Below, piece after piece: positions 1 to 5,728 of a stretch of DNA of 10,144 nt. The notes beneath the pieces are model-generated. The model saw only the letters and a list, made by a program, of their open reading frames with translations. It was not told the DNA's origin and searched no databases. Origin of the DNA: an uncultured Desulfovibrio sp. (GTDB lineage: Bacteria; Desulfobacterota; Desulfovibrionia; Desulfovibrionales; Desulfovibrionaceae); assembly GCA_947177645.1 (NCBI GenBank), contig CAMWVJ010000018.1, positions 1 to 10,144 of the forward strand, read 5' to 3'. Position numbers and translations under genes: made by a program. Position 1 is the stretch's first letter. Each line of letters opens with the position of its first letter.

Positions 1-52
1 AAATCACCCCAAGGACGGGAGCGGAAAGGATTCGCGGCGGCACACACCGCTC

Positions 53-73
53 GGGCTGCCCCCCCGGCAGCCC
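53..73 (+). other. perfect hairpin in upstream tail
   Basis: An 8-bp perfect inverted repeat (gggctgcc at 53-60 and ggcagccc at 66-73) closes a five-C loop. No U-tract follows directly. It lies just before the terminator at 86-121, so it may be part of the 3' end of an upstream transcript. I see no coding region or recognisable RNA gene in positions 1-85. Confidence 0.45.
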
Positions 74-85
74 CCACCACTTCAG

Positions 86-121
86 GAGCAGGCATGCGAG
101 GATCATGCCTGCTCTTTTTTT
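86..121 (+). terminator. intrinsic terminator of the upstream unit
   Basis: An 11-bp perfect stem (gagcaggcatg at 86-96, catgcctgctc at 104-114) with a 7-nt loop is followed at once by seven T residues (115-121). This is a textbook rho-independent terminator on the plus strand. It ends a transcript whose gene lies left of the window and insulates the hydrogenase unit from it. Confidence 0.9.
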
Positions 122-205
122 GAGCGCGGGGCAGCGTGCGCCCAGACCTGCTGGCCCTTCTTGCGCCTCCATTCCGGGCACTTACCGTCATTCCCCGGCG
201 AACCA

Positions 206-234
206 TTGAACTGTCGCCCTCAGTGTGGTATGGG
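206..234 (+). promoter_or_regulatory. possible sigma70-type promoter of the hydrogenase unit
   Basis: TTGAAC (206-211) and TATGGG (229-234) are separated by exactly 17 nt. They would start transcription near 241, leaving a leader of about 75 nt before the ATG at 316. The match is only 4/6 and 3/6, so this is a weak guess, favoured by spacing and by its place between terminator and gene. Confidence 0.25.
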
Positions 235-301
235 CATGCACATACTCTCACGGCTTTACCTCAAGCCAAGCGGGCGGCGCCGGCACTCCCCGCGCCGCTG
301 T

Positions 302-308
302 GGAGGAG
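302..308 (+). promoter_or_regulatory. ribosome binding site that fixes the start at 316
   Basis: GGAGGAG lies 7 nt before the ATG at 316. The reading frame is open upstream to a GTG at 136, but that extension has no ribosome site and no recognisable domain, so this site decides the start. Confidence 0.85.
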
Positions 309-315
309 ATCGCCC

Positions 316-2295
316 ATGCCGCGACTTGTCTATGGAGTCTGGGACGGCACTGTCTATGACAACCGCAACGGCGGCGACGCCACGCCCCCCGGACTGGACC
401 TTTCCGTCTTTGACAGCTTCAGCGAAGGCAATCCGGCCCGCTCCTTCCTCTCCGACAGGGGCTTTCTCGTCTTCGACCCCGAGCTTCCCCTGCTCTGGGC
501 CCTGTGGAAACATTTTGACAAGGTGGCCTCCGAATCCTGCGGCAAGTGCTCGCCCTGCCGCACCGGCGCGCCCCTCGTGCGCGATGTGCTGGCTGCGGCG
601 CGCGATGGCGCCGCCGTGGACTGGCAGGACCTGCGCGACATCGCCGTGCAGATGAGCGCCACCTCGCTCTGCGGCGTGGGCCAGACCGGCGCCCTGCCCC
701 TCCTGGCGGCGCTCACGCACTTCCCGGCGGAGCTCAAGCCCGGCGAGAGCGGCGACACGCGCGGCTTCTACAGCGCCATCACGAGCCCCTGTATCGAGGC
801 CTGCCCGGGCCTTGTCAACATCCCCCGCTATATCGACTACATCAAGGACGGCCACGACGACCTCGCCGCCAATACCGTCCTCCGCAGTTATCCGCTCGTG
901 GGGAGTTGCGGCCGCGTCTGCGTGCGCAGTTGCGAGCGCGCCTGCCGCCGCGCCAGGGTGGACGCGCCGGTCTCCATCCGCAATCTCAAGCGCTACGCGG
1001 CCGACAGGGCCATCGCCTCGGGCATGCTCAAGCCGCAGGACGCCGCCCCGGCCAAGAACAAGCGCGTGGCCGTGGTGGGCGCCGGGCCGGTGGGCATCTC
1101 CTGCGCGTATCACCTGCTCGAGCGCGGCTACCCGGTAGACATTTTCGAGGCCAAGCCCAAGGCCGGCGGCATGATCCGCTACGGCATCCCCATCTACCGC
1201 CTGCCCAAGACGACCCTCCAGGAAGAGACGGACATCGTGGCCGCCATGGGCGCGCGCTTCTTCTTCAACCAGAAGCTCGGCCGGGATTTTGACGTGGACG
1301 AGCTCTTCCGGCGCGGCTACGACGCGGTGTTCATCGGCTGCGGCTGCCCGAGCGGCGCCTATCTCGGCATGGAGGGCGAGGATACGTCGCTAGCCGGCTA
1401 CGAGAACGGCATCGCTTTTCTGGAGCGCGTGTACGAAGGCGTGGAGGCGGGCGAGCCGCCCGTGCTCGAGGGCGACGTGGTGGTGGTGGGCGGCGGCAAC
1501 GTGGCCATGGACTGCTGCCGGGCGGCCGCGCGCGTGGCCACCGGTGTGACCCATCTCATCTATCGCCGCACCGAGGCCGACGCCCCGGCCGACCCTGAAG
1601 AAATCCACGCCGCCAAGGAAGAAGGCGTCAAGTTCCACTTCCTCTGCGGGCAGGACGCTCTGATGGTGGAAAACGGCGAGATCACGGGCCTCAGGGTGGT
1701 CGACATGGAGCGCACGGAGCCCGACGCCAGCGGCCGGCGCGGTGTCCGACCCATCCCGGGCTCGGAGCATGTCATCCCCTGCCGGCACGTCATCGCGGCC
1801 ATCGGCCAGAAGACCGACGCCGCCATGCTGCGCGACGACGAAGGCATCGCGCGCGACCGCAAGAACTGCATCGTCATCAACGCCGCGCACGAGACGAGCC
1901 GCAAGGGCGTCTTCGCCGGCGGCGACTGCACCAGCGGCCCGCGCGCCTCGGGCCCCACCACCATGATCATGGGCATGGGCCACGCCTATTTTGCGGCGCG
2001 CTCCATCGACCAGTTCCTTTCCACGGACCAGGTGCCCTTTGATTCGCGCTGGCGCCTCAGCGAATGGATCGCCAAGGGACGCCTGCTTGACGACGCGGCG
2101 CCCGCGCCGGCCAAGCCCCGGCAGGAGCGCGTGGGCGTGCGCGAGATCTCTCCCGAAGAGCGGGATCACAATTTTGACGAAGTGGAACAGACCATGACCC
2201 GCGAGGAGGCCTGGTCCGAGGCCTCGCGCTGCATGCGCTGCTACCGCGTGCTTTCCGTCATCACCGAAAGCCCCATCCCCGGCAATCCCGCCTGA
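316..2295 (+). CDS. NuoF-type iron-sulfur tail fused to GltD/NfnB-like FAD, NAD(P)H oxidoreductase (659 aa)
   Basis: Probable diaphorase subunit moving electrons between NAD(P)H and the [FeFe] hydrogenase encoded next; cytoplasmic, with no signal peptide. Residues about 55-140 match the C-terminal domain of NuoF, which binds cluster N3: Cys75, Cys78 and Cys81 in CGKCSPCR, then Cys119 in SLCGVGQT. The FMN and NADH domains and the SLBB domain of NuoF are absent. Residues about 150-650 are GltD-like: a cysteine-rich N-terminal part (Cys159, 163, 198, 202, 206, 210), an FAD Rossmann motif VAVVGAGPVG (251-260), an NAD(P)H Rossmann motif VVVVGGGNVA (388-397) with YRR at 416-418, and the second FAD site GVFAGGDC (531-538). 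The protein ends with a CxxC (Cys639, Cys642). The YRR after the second Rossmann fold suggests NADPH, but this is inference. The hydrogenase ATG lies 29 nt downstream, so the two are surely co-transcribed. Domain calls are firm; substrate and direction are not. Confidence 0.9.
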   Translation: MPRLVYGVWDGTVYDNRNGGDATPPGLDLSVFDSFSEGNPARSFLSDRGFLVFDPELPLLWALWKHFDKVASESCGKCSPCRTGAPLVRDVLAAARDGAAVDWQDLRDIAVQMSATSLCGVGQTGALPLLAALTHFPAELKPGESGDTRGFYSAITSPCIEACPGLVNIPRYIDYIKDGHDDLAANTVLRSYPLVGSCGRVCVRSCERACRRARVDAPVSIRNLKRYAADRAIASGMLKPQDAAPAKNKRVAVVGAGPVGISCAYHLLERGYPVDIFEAKPKAGGMIRYGIPIYRLPKTTLQEETDIVAAMGARFFFNQKLGRDFDVDELFRRGYDAVFIGCGCPSGAYLGMEGEDTSLAGYENGIAFLERVYEGVEAGEPPVLEGDVVVVGGGNVAMDCCRAAARVATGVTHLIYRRTEADAPADPEEIHAAKEEGVKFHFLCGQDALMVENGEITGLRVVDMERTEPDASGRRGVRPIPGSEHVIPCRHVIAAIGQKTDAAMLRDDEGIARDRKNCIVINAAHETSRKGVFAGGDCTSGPRASGPTTMIMGMGHAYFAARSIDQFLSTDQVPFDSRWRLSEWIAKGRLLDDAAPAPAKPRQERVGVREISPEERDHNFDEVEQTMTREEAWSEASRCMRCYRVLSVITESPIPGNPA

Positions 2296-2313
2296 GCGCC
2301 GTGAGCCGCAGAA

Positions 2314-2319
2314 AGAGGA
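2314..2319 (+). promoter_or_regulatory. ribosome binding site that fixes the hydrogenase start at 2325
   Basis: AGAGGA lies 5 nt before the ATG at 2325. An in-frame GTG at 2301 would add eight residues but has no ribosome site at a good distance. The protein from 2325 begins MKAYLNGQEY, as expected for the [2Fe-2S] fold. Confidence 0.8.
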
Positions 2320-2324
2320 TACTC

Positions 2325-4124
2325 ATGAAAGCCTATCTCAATGGTCAGGAATATGCGTTCGAGGAAGGGGAAACCATCCTTCAGCTCGCGCGGCGCGCCG
2401 GTGTCTTTATCCCCACGCTCTGCCGCTTCGAGCCGCTTTCCCACAAGCCCGCCACCTGCCGCGTGTGCCTCGTGGAAGTGAGCGACGGCGCGGGCACGCG
2501 CATGGTGGCCTCGTGCGAGACGCCGCTTGCGGACGGCATGCGCATCGACACCCTCTCCCGCCATGTGCGCGACATGCAGCGCACCCAGGTGGAAATGATC
2601 TTCGCCGACCATGACCAGGAATGCGTCTCCTGCGCGCGCCATGGCGACTGCGAATTGCAGGACCTGGGCGAGGCCGTGGGCCTCACGCGCAACCGCTTCA
2701 CCCACCGCCTGCGCCCCACAGCGGCCGAGCGCCCGCTGGACGACAGCGCCGCCGGCATGACGCGCGACATGAGCAAGTGCATCCGCTGCCTGCGCTGCGT
2801 GGAGGTGTGCCGGCAGATCCAGGGCGTGGCCGCGCTCACCGTGGACGGTCAGGGCCTCGGCACCTGTATCGGCGTGGGCATGGCCGACGATCACAGCGCC
2901 TCGGCCTGTATCCAGTGCGGCCAGTGCACCCTTGTCTGCCCCACCGGGGCGCTCGCCGAGCGCGACCAGAACGACCTCGTGCTCGACATGCTGGCCGACC
3001 CTAAGATCACCACGGTCTTCAGCTTCGCGCCCTCCGTGCGCGTGCTGCTGGGCGAGGAATTCGGCTTCGCGCCCGGCGTCAACGTGGAGGGCAAGATCGT
3101 GGGCGCACTCCGGCGCATCGGCGCGGACGTGGTGCTGGACACGGACTTCGCCGCGGACGTGACCATCATGGAAGAAGGCACGGAGCTTCTGGGCCGGCTC
3201 AAGAAGGGCGCCAAAGGGCCCATGTTCACCTCCTGCTGTCCGGGCTGGATCAACTATGCGGAAAAGCACTGCCCGGGCGTTTTGCCGCACATCTCCTCCA
3301 CGCGCTCGCCGCAGGCCATCCTCGGGGCGCTGGCCAAGAGCTACCTGCCCGAGGCCATGGGGCTCGAGAAGGGTCGCCTGCGTACCGTCTCCATCATGCC
3401 CTGCGTCGCAAAGAAGGACGAGGCCGCACGGCCCGAGCTTGCCCGCGAGGACGTACCCGACACGGACGTGGTGCTCACGGTGCGCGAATTCGCGCGCCTG
3501 CTCAGGCGCATGGGCGTGGACCTCGCCGACGTGGAGCCCGAGCCCTTCGACAACCCCTTCATGAGCGCGTCCACGGGCGCGGCGGTGATCTTCGGCTCCA
3601 CCGGCGGCGTCATGGAGGCCGCCGTGCGCACCGTCTATGCGGTGGTCACGGGCAAGGAGCTGGAGCACATCGAGGTCACACCGCTGCGCGGCATGGACGG
3701 CGTGCGCGAGGCCGTCATCGACCTCGGCGAGGGCAATGGCAGCATCCGCGTCGCCATCTGCCACGGGCTGCGCAACGCGCGCGCCCTGGCCGAGCAGGCC
3801 ATGGCCGGGGAATCGCCCTATGACTTCATCGAGGTCATGGCCTGCCCCGGCGGCTGCGTGGACGGCGGTGGCACCTCGCGCGTCAAGGGCGACTACCACC
3901 CCCACGCGCGCACGCGCCAGCAGGGCCTCTACAGCCTCGACCGCGCCATGCCCCGCCGCCAGTCGCACAAAAACCCGCAAGTGAAGAAGCTCTATGAGGA
4001 CTTTCTGGGCGAGCCCAATTCGCACAAGGCCCACGAGCTGCTGCACACCGCCTACTCCGACCGCAGCGAAAGCCCGAGCGAGACCATCTTCGCCAACAAG
4101 CAGCGCCTGACGCTGACGGACTGA
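2325..4124 (+). CDS. hydA: cytoplasmic [FeFe] hydrogenase, NuoG-like N-terminus (HndD/CpI type, 599 aa)
   Basis: Catalyses reversible 2H+ + 2e- to H2. The order of clusters matches Clostridium pasteurianum CpI and Desulfovibrio HndD: a [2Fe-2S] domain (Cys33, 45, 48, 64), a His-Cys [4Fe-4S] site (His96, Cys100, 103, 109), and two ferredoxin-like [4Fe-4S] sites (Cys152, 155, 158, 162 and Cys195, 198, 201, 205). The H-cluster motifs are all intact: TSCCPGW (302-308; Cys304 the likely proton relay, Cys305 a ligand), MPCVAKKDE (358-366; Cys360) and EVMACPGGCVDGGG (503-516; Cys507, Cys511). The C-terminal stretch from about 530 is the small-subunit-like domain. There is no Tat or Sec signal, so it acts in the cytoplasm. 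The upstream NuoF-tail/GltD fusion is the likely electron partner through the [2Fe-2S] domain. Maturases (HydE, HydF, HydG) are not in the window. Whether it bifurcates electrons cannot be told from sequence alone. Confidence 0.95.
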   Translation: MKAYLNGQEYAFEEGETILQLARRAGVFIPTLCRFEPLSHKPATCRVCLVEVSDGAGTRMVASCETPLADGMRIDTLSRHVRDMQRTQVEMIFADHDQECVSCARHGDCELQDLGEAVGLTRNRFTHRLRPTAAERPLDDSAAGMTRDMSKCIRCLRCVEVCRQIQGVAALTVDGQGLGTCIGVGMADDHSASACIQCGQCTLVCPTGALAERDQNDLVLDMLADPKITTVFSFAPSVRVLLGEEFGFAPGVNVEGKIVGALRRIGADVVLDTDFAADVTIMEEGTELLGRLKKGAKGPMFTSCCPGWINYAEKHCPGVLPHISSTRSPQAILGALAKSYLPEAMGLEKGRLRTVSIMPCVAKKDEAARPELAREDVPDTDVVLTVREFARLLRRMGVDLADVEPEPFDNPFMSASTGAAVIFGSTGGVMEAAVRTVYAVVTGKELEHIEVTPLRGMDGVREAVIDLGEGNGSIRVAICHGLRNARALAEQAMAGESPYDFIEVMACPGGCVDGGGTSRVKGDYHPHARTRQQGLYSLDRAMPRRQSHKNPQVKKLYEDFLGEPNSHKAHELLHTAYSDRSESPSETIFANKQRLTLTD

Positions 4125-4160
4125 GTGGAAAGCAAGAACAAATGAACCGATGAACGCAAA

Positions 4161-4188
4161 GCGCCGGGGGGAGACTCCCGGCGCTTTT
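4161..4188 (+). terminator. terminator with GAGA tetraloop, shared by convergent units
   Basis: The arms gcgccggg (4161-4168) and cccggcgc (4177-4184) pair perfectly. Two further inner pairs, one of them G-U, close a GAGA (GNRA-type) loop at 4171-4174. Four T residues follow on the plus strand. On the minus strand only three T residues follow, so it should stop hydrogenase transcription well and mazEF read-through less well. It sits between two convergent stop codons (4124 and 4208). Confidence 0.8.
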
Positions 4189-4207
4189 GCTTGGACGCCT
4201 CAGCGCC

Positions 4208-4540
4208 CTATTCGGCGAACATGAGTTGGAGCACAGAGAGGACTTCCCGGCGCGTCTCCTCCGGCAAGACCGCCATGCGCCTGGTGAGCCGGGCCTTGTC
4301 CAGCGCGCGGATCTGGTCAAGGGCGACTTGGCCCGGAATATCGCTTACAACGGTCTGCACGCGGAAGGGATAGGGCCGGATGGTGGACGTGAGCGGCGCC
4401 ACCAGCACCGTACCCAGATGCCGGTTGAGCTCGTCAGGGGAGATGATGAGCACGGGGCGGGTTTTCCTGATTTCATGGCCGATGGTGGGGTCAAGATTGG
4501 CCCACCACACCTCGAAGCGGCTCACGGTTTTTGGGGCCAT
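4208..4540 (-). CDS. mazF: MazF/PemK-family endoribonuclease toxin (110 aa)
   Basis: Family members cut mRNA at short sequence motifs and are held inactive by MazE. The whole length matches the fold: RFEVWWANLDPTIGHE at the N-terminus, then KTRPVLIIS (residues 26-34) with the Arg usual for catalysis, then VLVAPLTST (45-53) with the conserved Thr, then a DQIRALDK segment (75-82). The length is normal. The ATG at 4540 is chosen because GGAG lies 5 nt upstream; a GTG six bases earlier would sit right on that site. It overlaps the end of mazE by 19 nt, the usual sign of translational coupling in toxin-antitoxin pairs. The cleavage motif cannot be predicted from this sequence. Confidence 0.92.
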   Translation of the reverse strand: MAPKTVSRFEVWWANLDPTIGHEIRKTRPVLIISPDELNRHLGTVLVAPLTSTIRPYPFRVQTVVSDIPGQVALDQIRALDKARLTRRMAVLPEETRREVLSVLQLMFAE

Positions 4541-4797
4541 GTCCACTCCGCGGCGTCGAAGCCGGTATCCAGCTGGTCGAATTCCGCAAATTCCCGCGCA
4601 TCCGCGGCTCTTTCAGCGGCAGGGACGGCAAGCAGCGCCTCTTCCCACGCGCCGCGTCCCTGCTTCACCGGCGAGAGCAGGAGGCCCCCATCGGTGACAG
4701 TGAGGGACACCATATCACCGAACCCGCACTGGGCTATGAGCGCCTTGGGCAAACGGATGCCGCGCGAATTGCCGATGGGCACAAGGGGAATATCCAT
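4522..4797 (-). CDS. mazE: MazE-like antitoxin, AbrB/SpoVT DNA-binding domain (91 aa)
   Basis: Antitoxin that should bind and block the MazF encoded downstream and repress its own promoter. Residues 1-43 form the swapped-hairpin AbrB-type DNA-binding fold, with IPLVPIGNSRGIRLPKALI near the N-terminus, nearly the family consensus. The rest (about 44-91) is acidic and rich in Ala, Glu and Asp (EFAEFDQLDTGFDAAEW), as expected of the disordered toxin-binding tail. The start ATG at 4797 has GAGG 6 nt upstream. A good promoter of its own (4816-4844) shows that the pair need not depend on the nrd operon ahead of it. Confidence 0.9.
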   Translation of the reverse strand: MDIPLVPIGNSRGIRLPKALIAQCGFGDMVSLTVTDGGLLLSPVKQGRGAWEEALLAVPAAERAADAREFAEFDQLDTGFDAAEWTWPQKP

Positions 4798-4815
4798 TGC
4801 TTACCTCGTGAGCAC

Positions 4816-4844
4816 AATGTAATTATTTGCAAAACAGCCGTCAA
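4816..4844 (-). promoter_or_regulatory. sigma70-type promoter of mazEF
   Basis: On the minus strand TTGACG (4844-4839, 5/6 match) and TACATT (4821-4816, 4/6 match) are separated by exactly 17 nt. The spacer is AT-rich. Transcription would start near 4809, only about 11 nt before the mazE ATG, with the GAGG ribosome site in that short leader. Confidence 0.65.
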
Positions 4845-4892
4845 GCCGTGTCGCAGACTGGAGGAGAAAGGGCAGGCAAAAGGCGCGAGGAC

Positions 4893-4917
4893 AAAAAAAG
4901 GTGGGGACTATCCCGCC
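4893..4917 (-). terminator. probable terminator of the nrd operon
   Basis: On the minus strand a small hairpin (GGGA, loop TAG, TCCC, with an outer GG/CC pair across an internal loop) runs directly into seven T residues (4899-4893). The nrdG stop codon TAG forms the loop. The T-tract is strong but the stem is short and imperfect, so termination may be partial. Confidence 0.5.
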
Positions 4918-5480
4918 AGAGAAAGCAGCCGCGCGCGCAGCTCTCTGTCCAGGAGGCGCTGGTTGGAGCTGCCGCGCCAGGCGATGTCCAGGCTGCGCAG
5001 GGCCTCGATATAGGGGCCGTCGATGAGTAGATCCGTGGCGTCGAGGAGCGCGGCCACGGCCGCGTCCATCGGGGCGCGGCCCGCCAGCTCTTCAAAAATA
5101 TAGCCGGTATAGGTGATGACCGTGCCGCCGAGGGCATGGATGCGGCCGGCGAGCACGGCGAGGGGCGACGCCTGGAGAAAGGGCTCGCCGCCGGAAAAGG
5201 TCACGCCCGAAAGCAGCGGATTTTCCCGGTAGCGGGCCACCAGTTCGTCGAGCGAATGGAAGCTCCCGCCGTTCACGGGATGCGTCTCGGGATTGTGGCA
5301 GCCCGGGCAGCCGTGCGGGCAGCCCTGGGTGAAGATGGTGAGCCGGAGGCCCGGGCCGTCCACGATGGAGTCTTCCACGATGCCGGCCAGCCGCAGCCGG
5401 GGGGCCACATCCCCCCGGGTCACAGGGGCGCGAAAGCCTGCGAGTCGAAGTCCGGGGGCGGGGCGCGCCGCTTCAGGCAT
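4908..5480 (-). CDS. nrdG: class III ribonucleotide reductase activating enzyme, radical SAM (190 aa)
   Basis: Uses S-adenosylmethionine and a [4Fe-4S] cluster to make the glycyl radical of class III ribonucleotide reductase. The radical-SAM motif CPHGCPGC is at residues 54-61 (Cys54, Cys58, Cys61), preceded by the NrdG signature IVEDSIVDGPGLRL and followed by GVTFSGGEP (92-100), the SAM-binding GGEP. LLIDGPYIEALRSLDIAWRG (151-170) is also typical. The chosen ATG overlaps the stop of the upstream small gene in ATGCCTGA, so translation is likely coupled; no good ribosome site is seen. This start gives about 30 residues before the family fold, with LRLAG occurring twice. A GTG at 5408 would give a 166-residue protein closer to the usual length. 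Function is secure; the exact start is not. Confidence 0.93.
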   Translation of the reverse strand: MPEAARPAPGLRLAGFRAPVTRGDVAPRLRLAGIVEDSIVDGPGLRLTIFTQGCPHGCPGCHNPETHPVNGGSFHSLDELVARYRENPLLSGVTFSGGEPFLQASPLAVLAGRIHALGGTVITYTGYIFEELAGRAPMDAAVAALLDATDLLIDGPYIEALRSLDIAWRGSSNQRLLDRELRARLLSLAG

Positions 5481-5667
5481 GGCGCACGCGGTCGTGCTCT
5501 TCGGCGCGCTTGGCGTTGTTGAAGCGGTCGAGCGTGCCCACGAGATAGCCGGTGATACGCCGGATGCGCTCAAAGCCCACGCCCTCGCCCACCAGCGCGT
5601 GCGCCGCAGGCGCCGCGGCCGCTTCCTCGTTCTGCGCTTCCTCGAACAGGCGCGATTTCATCAGCAT
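5473..5667 (-). CDS. stand-alone glycyl-radical domain of class III ribonucleotide reductase (64 aa)
   Basis: Short protein carrying what is normally the extreme C-terminus of NrdD. Residues about 32-63 contain RIRRITGYLVGTLDRFN (34-50), followed by an NAKRAEEHDRVRH tail. This fits the glycyl-radical segment of NrdD proteins (compare RRTCGYIG in the E. coli enzyme), with Gly40 as the predicted radical site. Residues 1-30 are rich in Glu and Ala and look like a linker. The ATG at 5667 is preceded by GAGGAGG with 8 nt spacing. An in-frame TTG at 5694 gives a longer form but lacks such a site. It lies 61 nt after nrdD, and its stop overlaps the nrdG start by 8 nt. NrdD itself lacks this segment, so the simplest reading is a two-piece enzyme. 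The other reading is a spare-part subunit, as YfiD/GrcA is for pyruvate formate-lyase. Confidence 0.88.
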   Translation of the reverse strand: MLMKSRLFEEAQNEEAAAAPAAHALVGEGVGFERIRRITGYLVGTLDRFNNAKRAEEHDRVRHA

Positions 5668-5675
5668 GGCTTCTT

Positions 5676-5682
5676 CCTCCTC
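5676..5682 (-). promoter_or_regulatory. strong ribosome binding site of the glycyl-radical gene
   Basis: GAGGAGG on the minus strand lies 8 nt before the ATG at 5667. It shows that the small open frame is translated on its own and is not a decayed, frameshifted tail of nrdD. Confidence 0.8.
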
Positions 5683-5692
5683 GGGAGTGTTC

Positions 5693-5723
5693 AAAAAATC
5701 CCTGCCGCCCTGCCACGGGCGGC
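5693..5723 (-). terminator. terminator-like hairpin between nrdD and the glycyl-radical gene
   Basis: On the minus strand gccgccc (5723-5717) and gggcggc (5710-5704) form a perfect 7-bp GC stem with a 6-nt loop. AGGGA and then six T residues (5698-5693) follow. The 5-nt gap between stem and T-tract makes this a poor or partial terminator; it may act as an attenuator or as a barrier that protects the nrdD mRNA 3' end. Confidence 0.5.
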
Positions 5724-5728
5724 TTCTC

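Noticed and set aside
1..85. Possible RNA gene (tRNA, SRP or tmRNA end) in the first 85 bases
   Set aside because: A hairpin and a CCACCA-like string occur, but no T-arm, B-box or other conserved core could be found.
136..315. Upstream extension of the fusion gene to a GTG at 136
   Set aside because: There is no ribosome site, no domain and atypical composition; GGAGGAG before the ATG at 316 is decisive.
2241..4046. Long minus-strand open frame (601 codons) opposite the hydrogenase
   Set aside because: It is an antisense shadow of a GC-rich gene: full of His, Ala, Gly and Val with no domain, while the plus strand encodes every hydrogenase motif.
5473..5728. Frameshifted end of nrdD instead of a separate gene
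   Set aside because: The 61 nt between nrdD and the ATG at 5667 hold no NrdD-like coding in any frame, and the small frame has its own strong ribosome site. It would still be worth confirming by resequencing.
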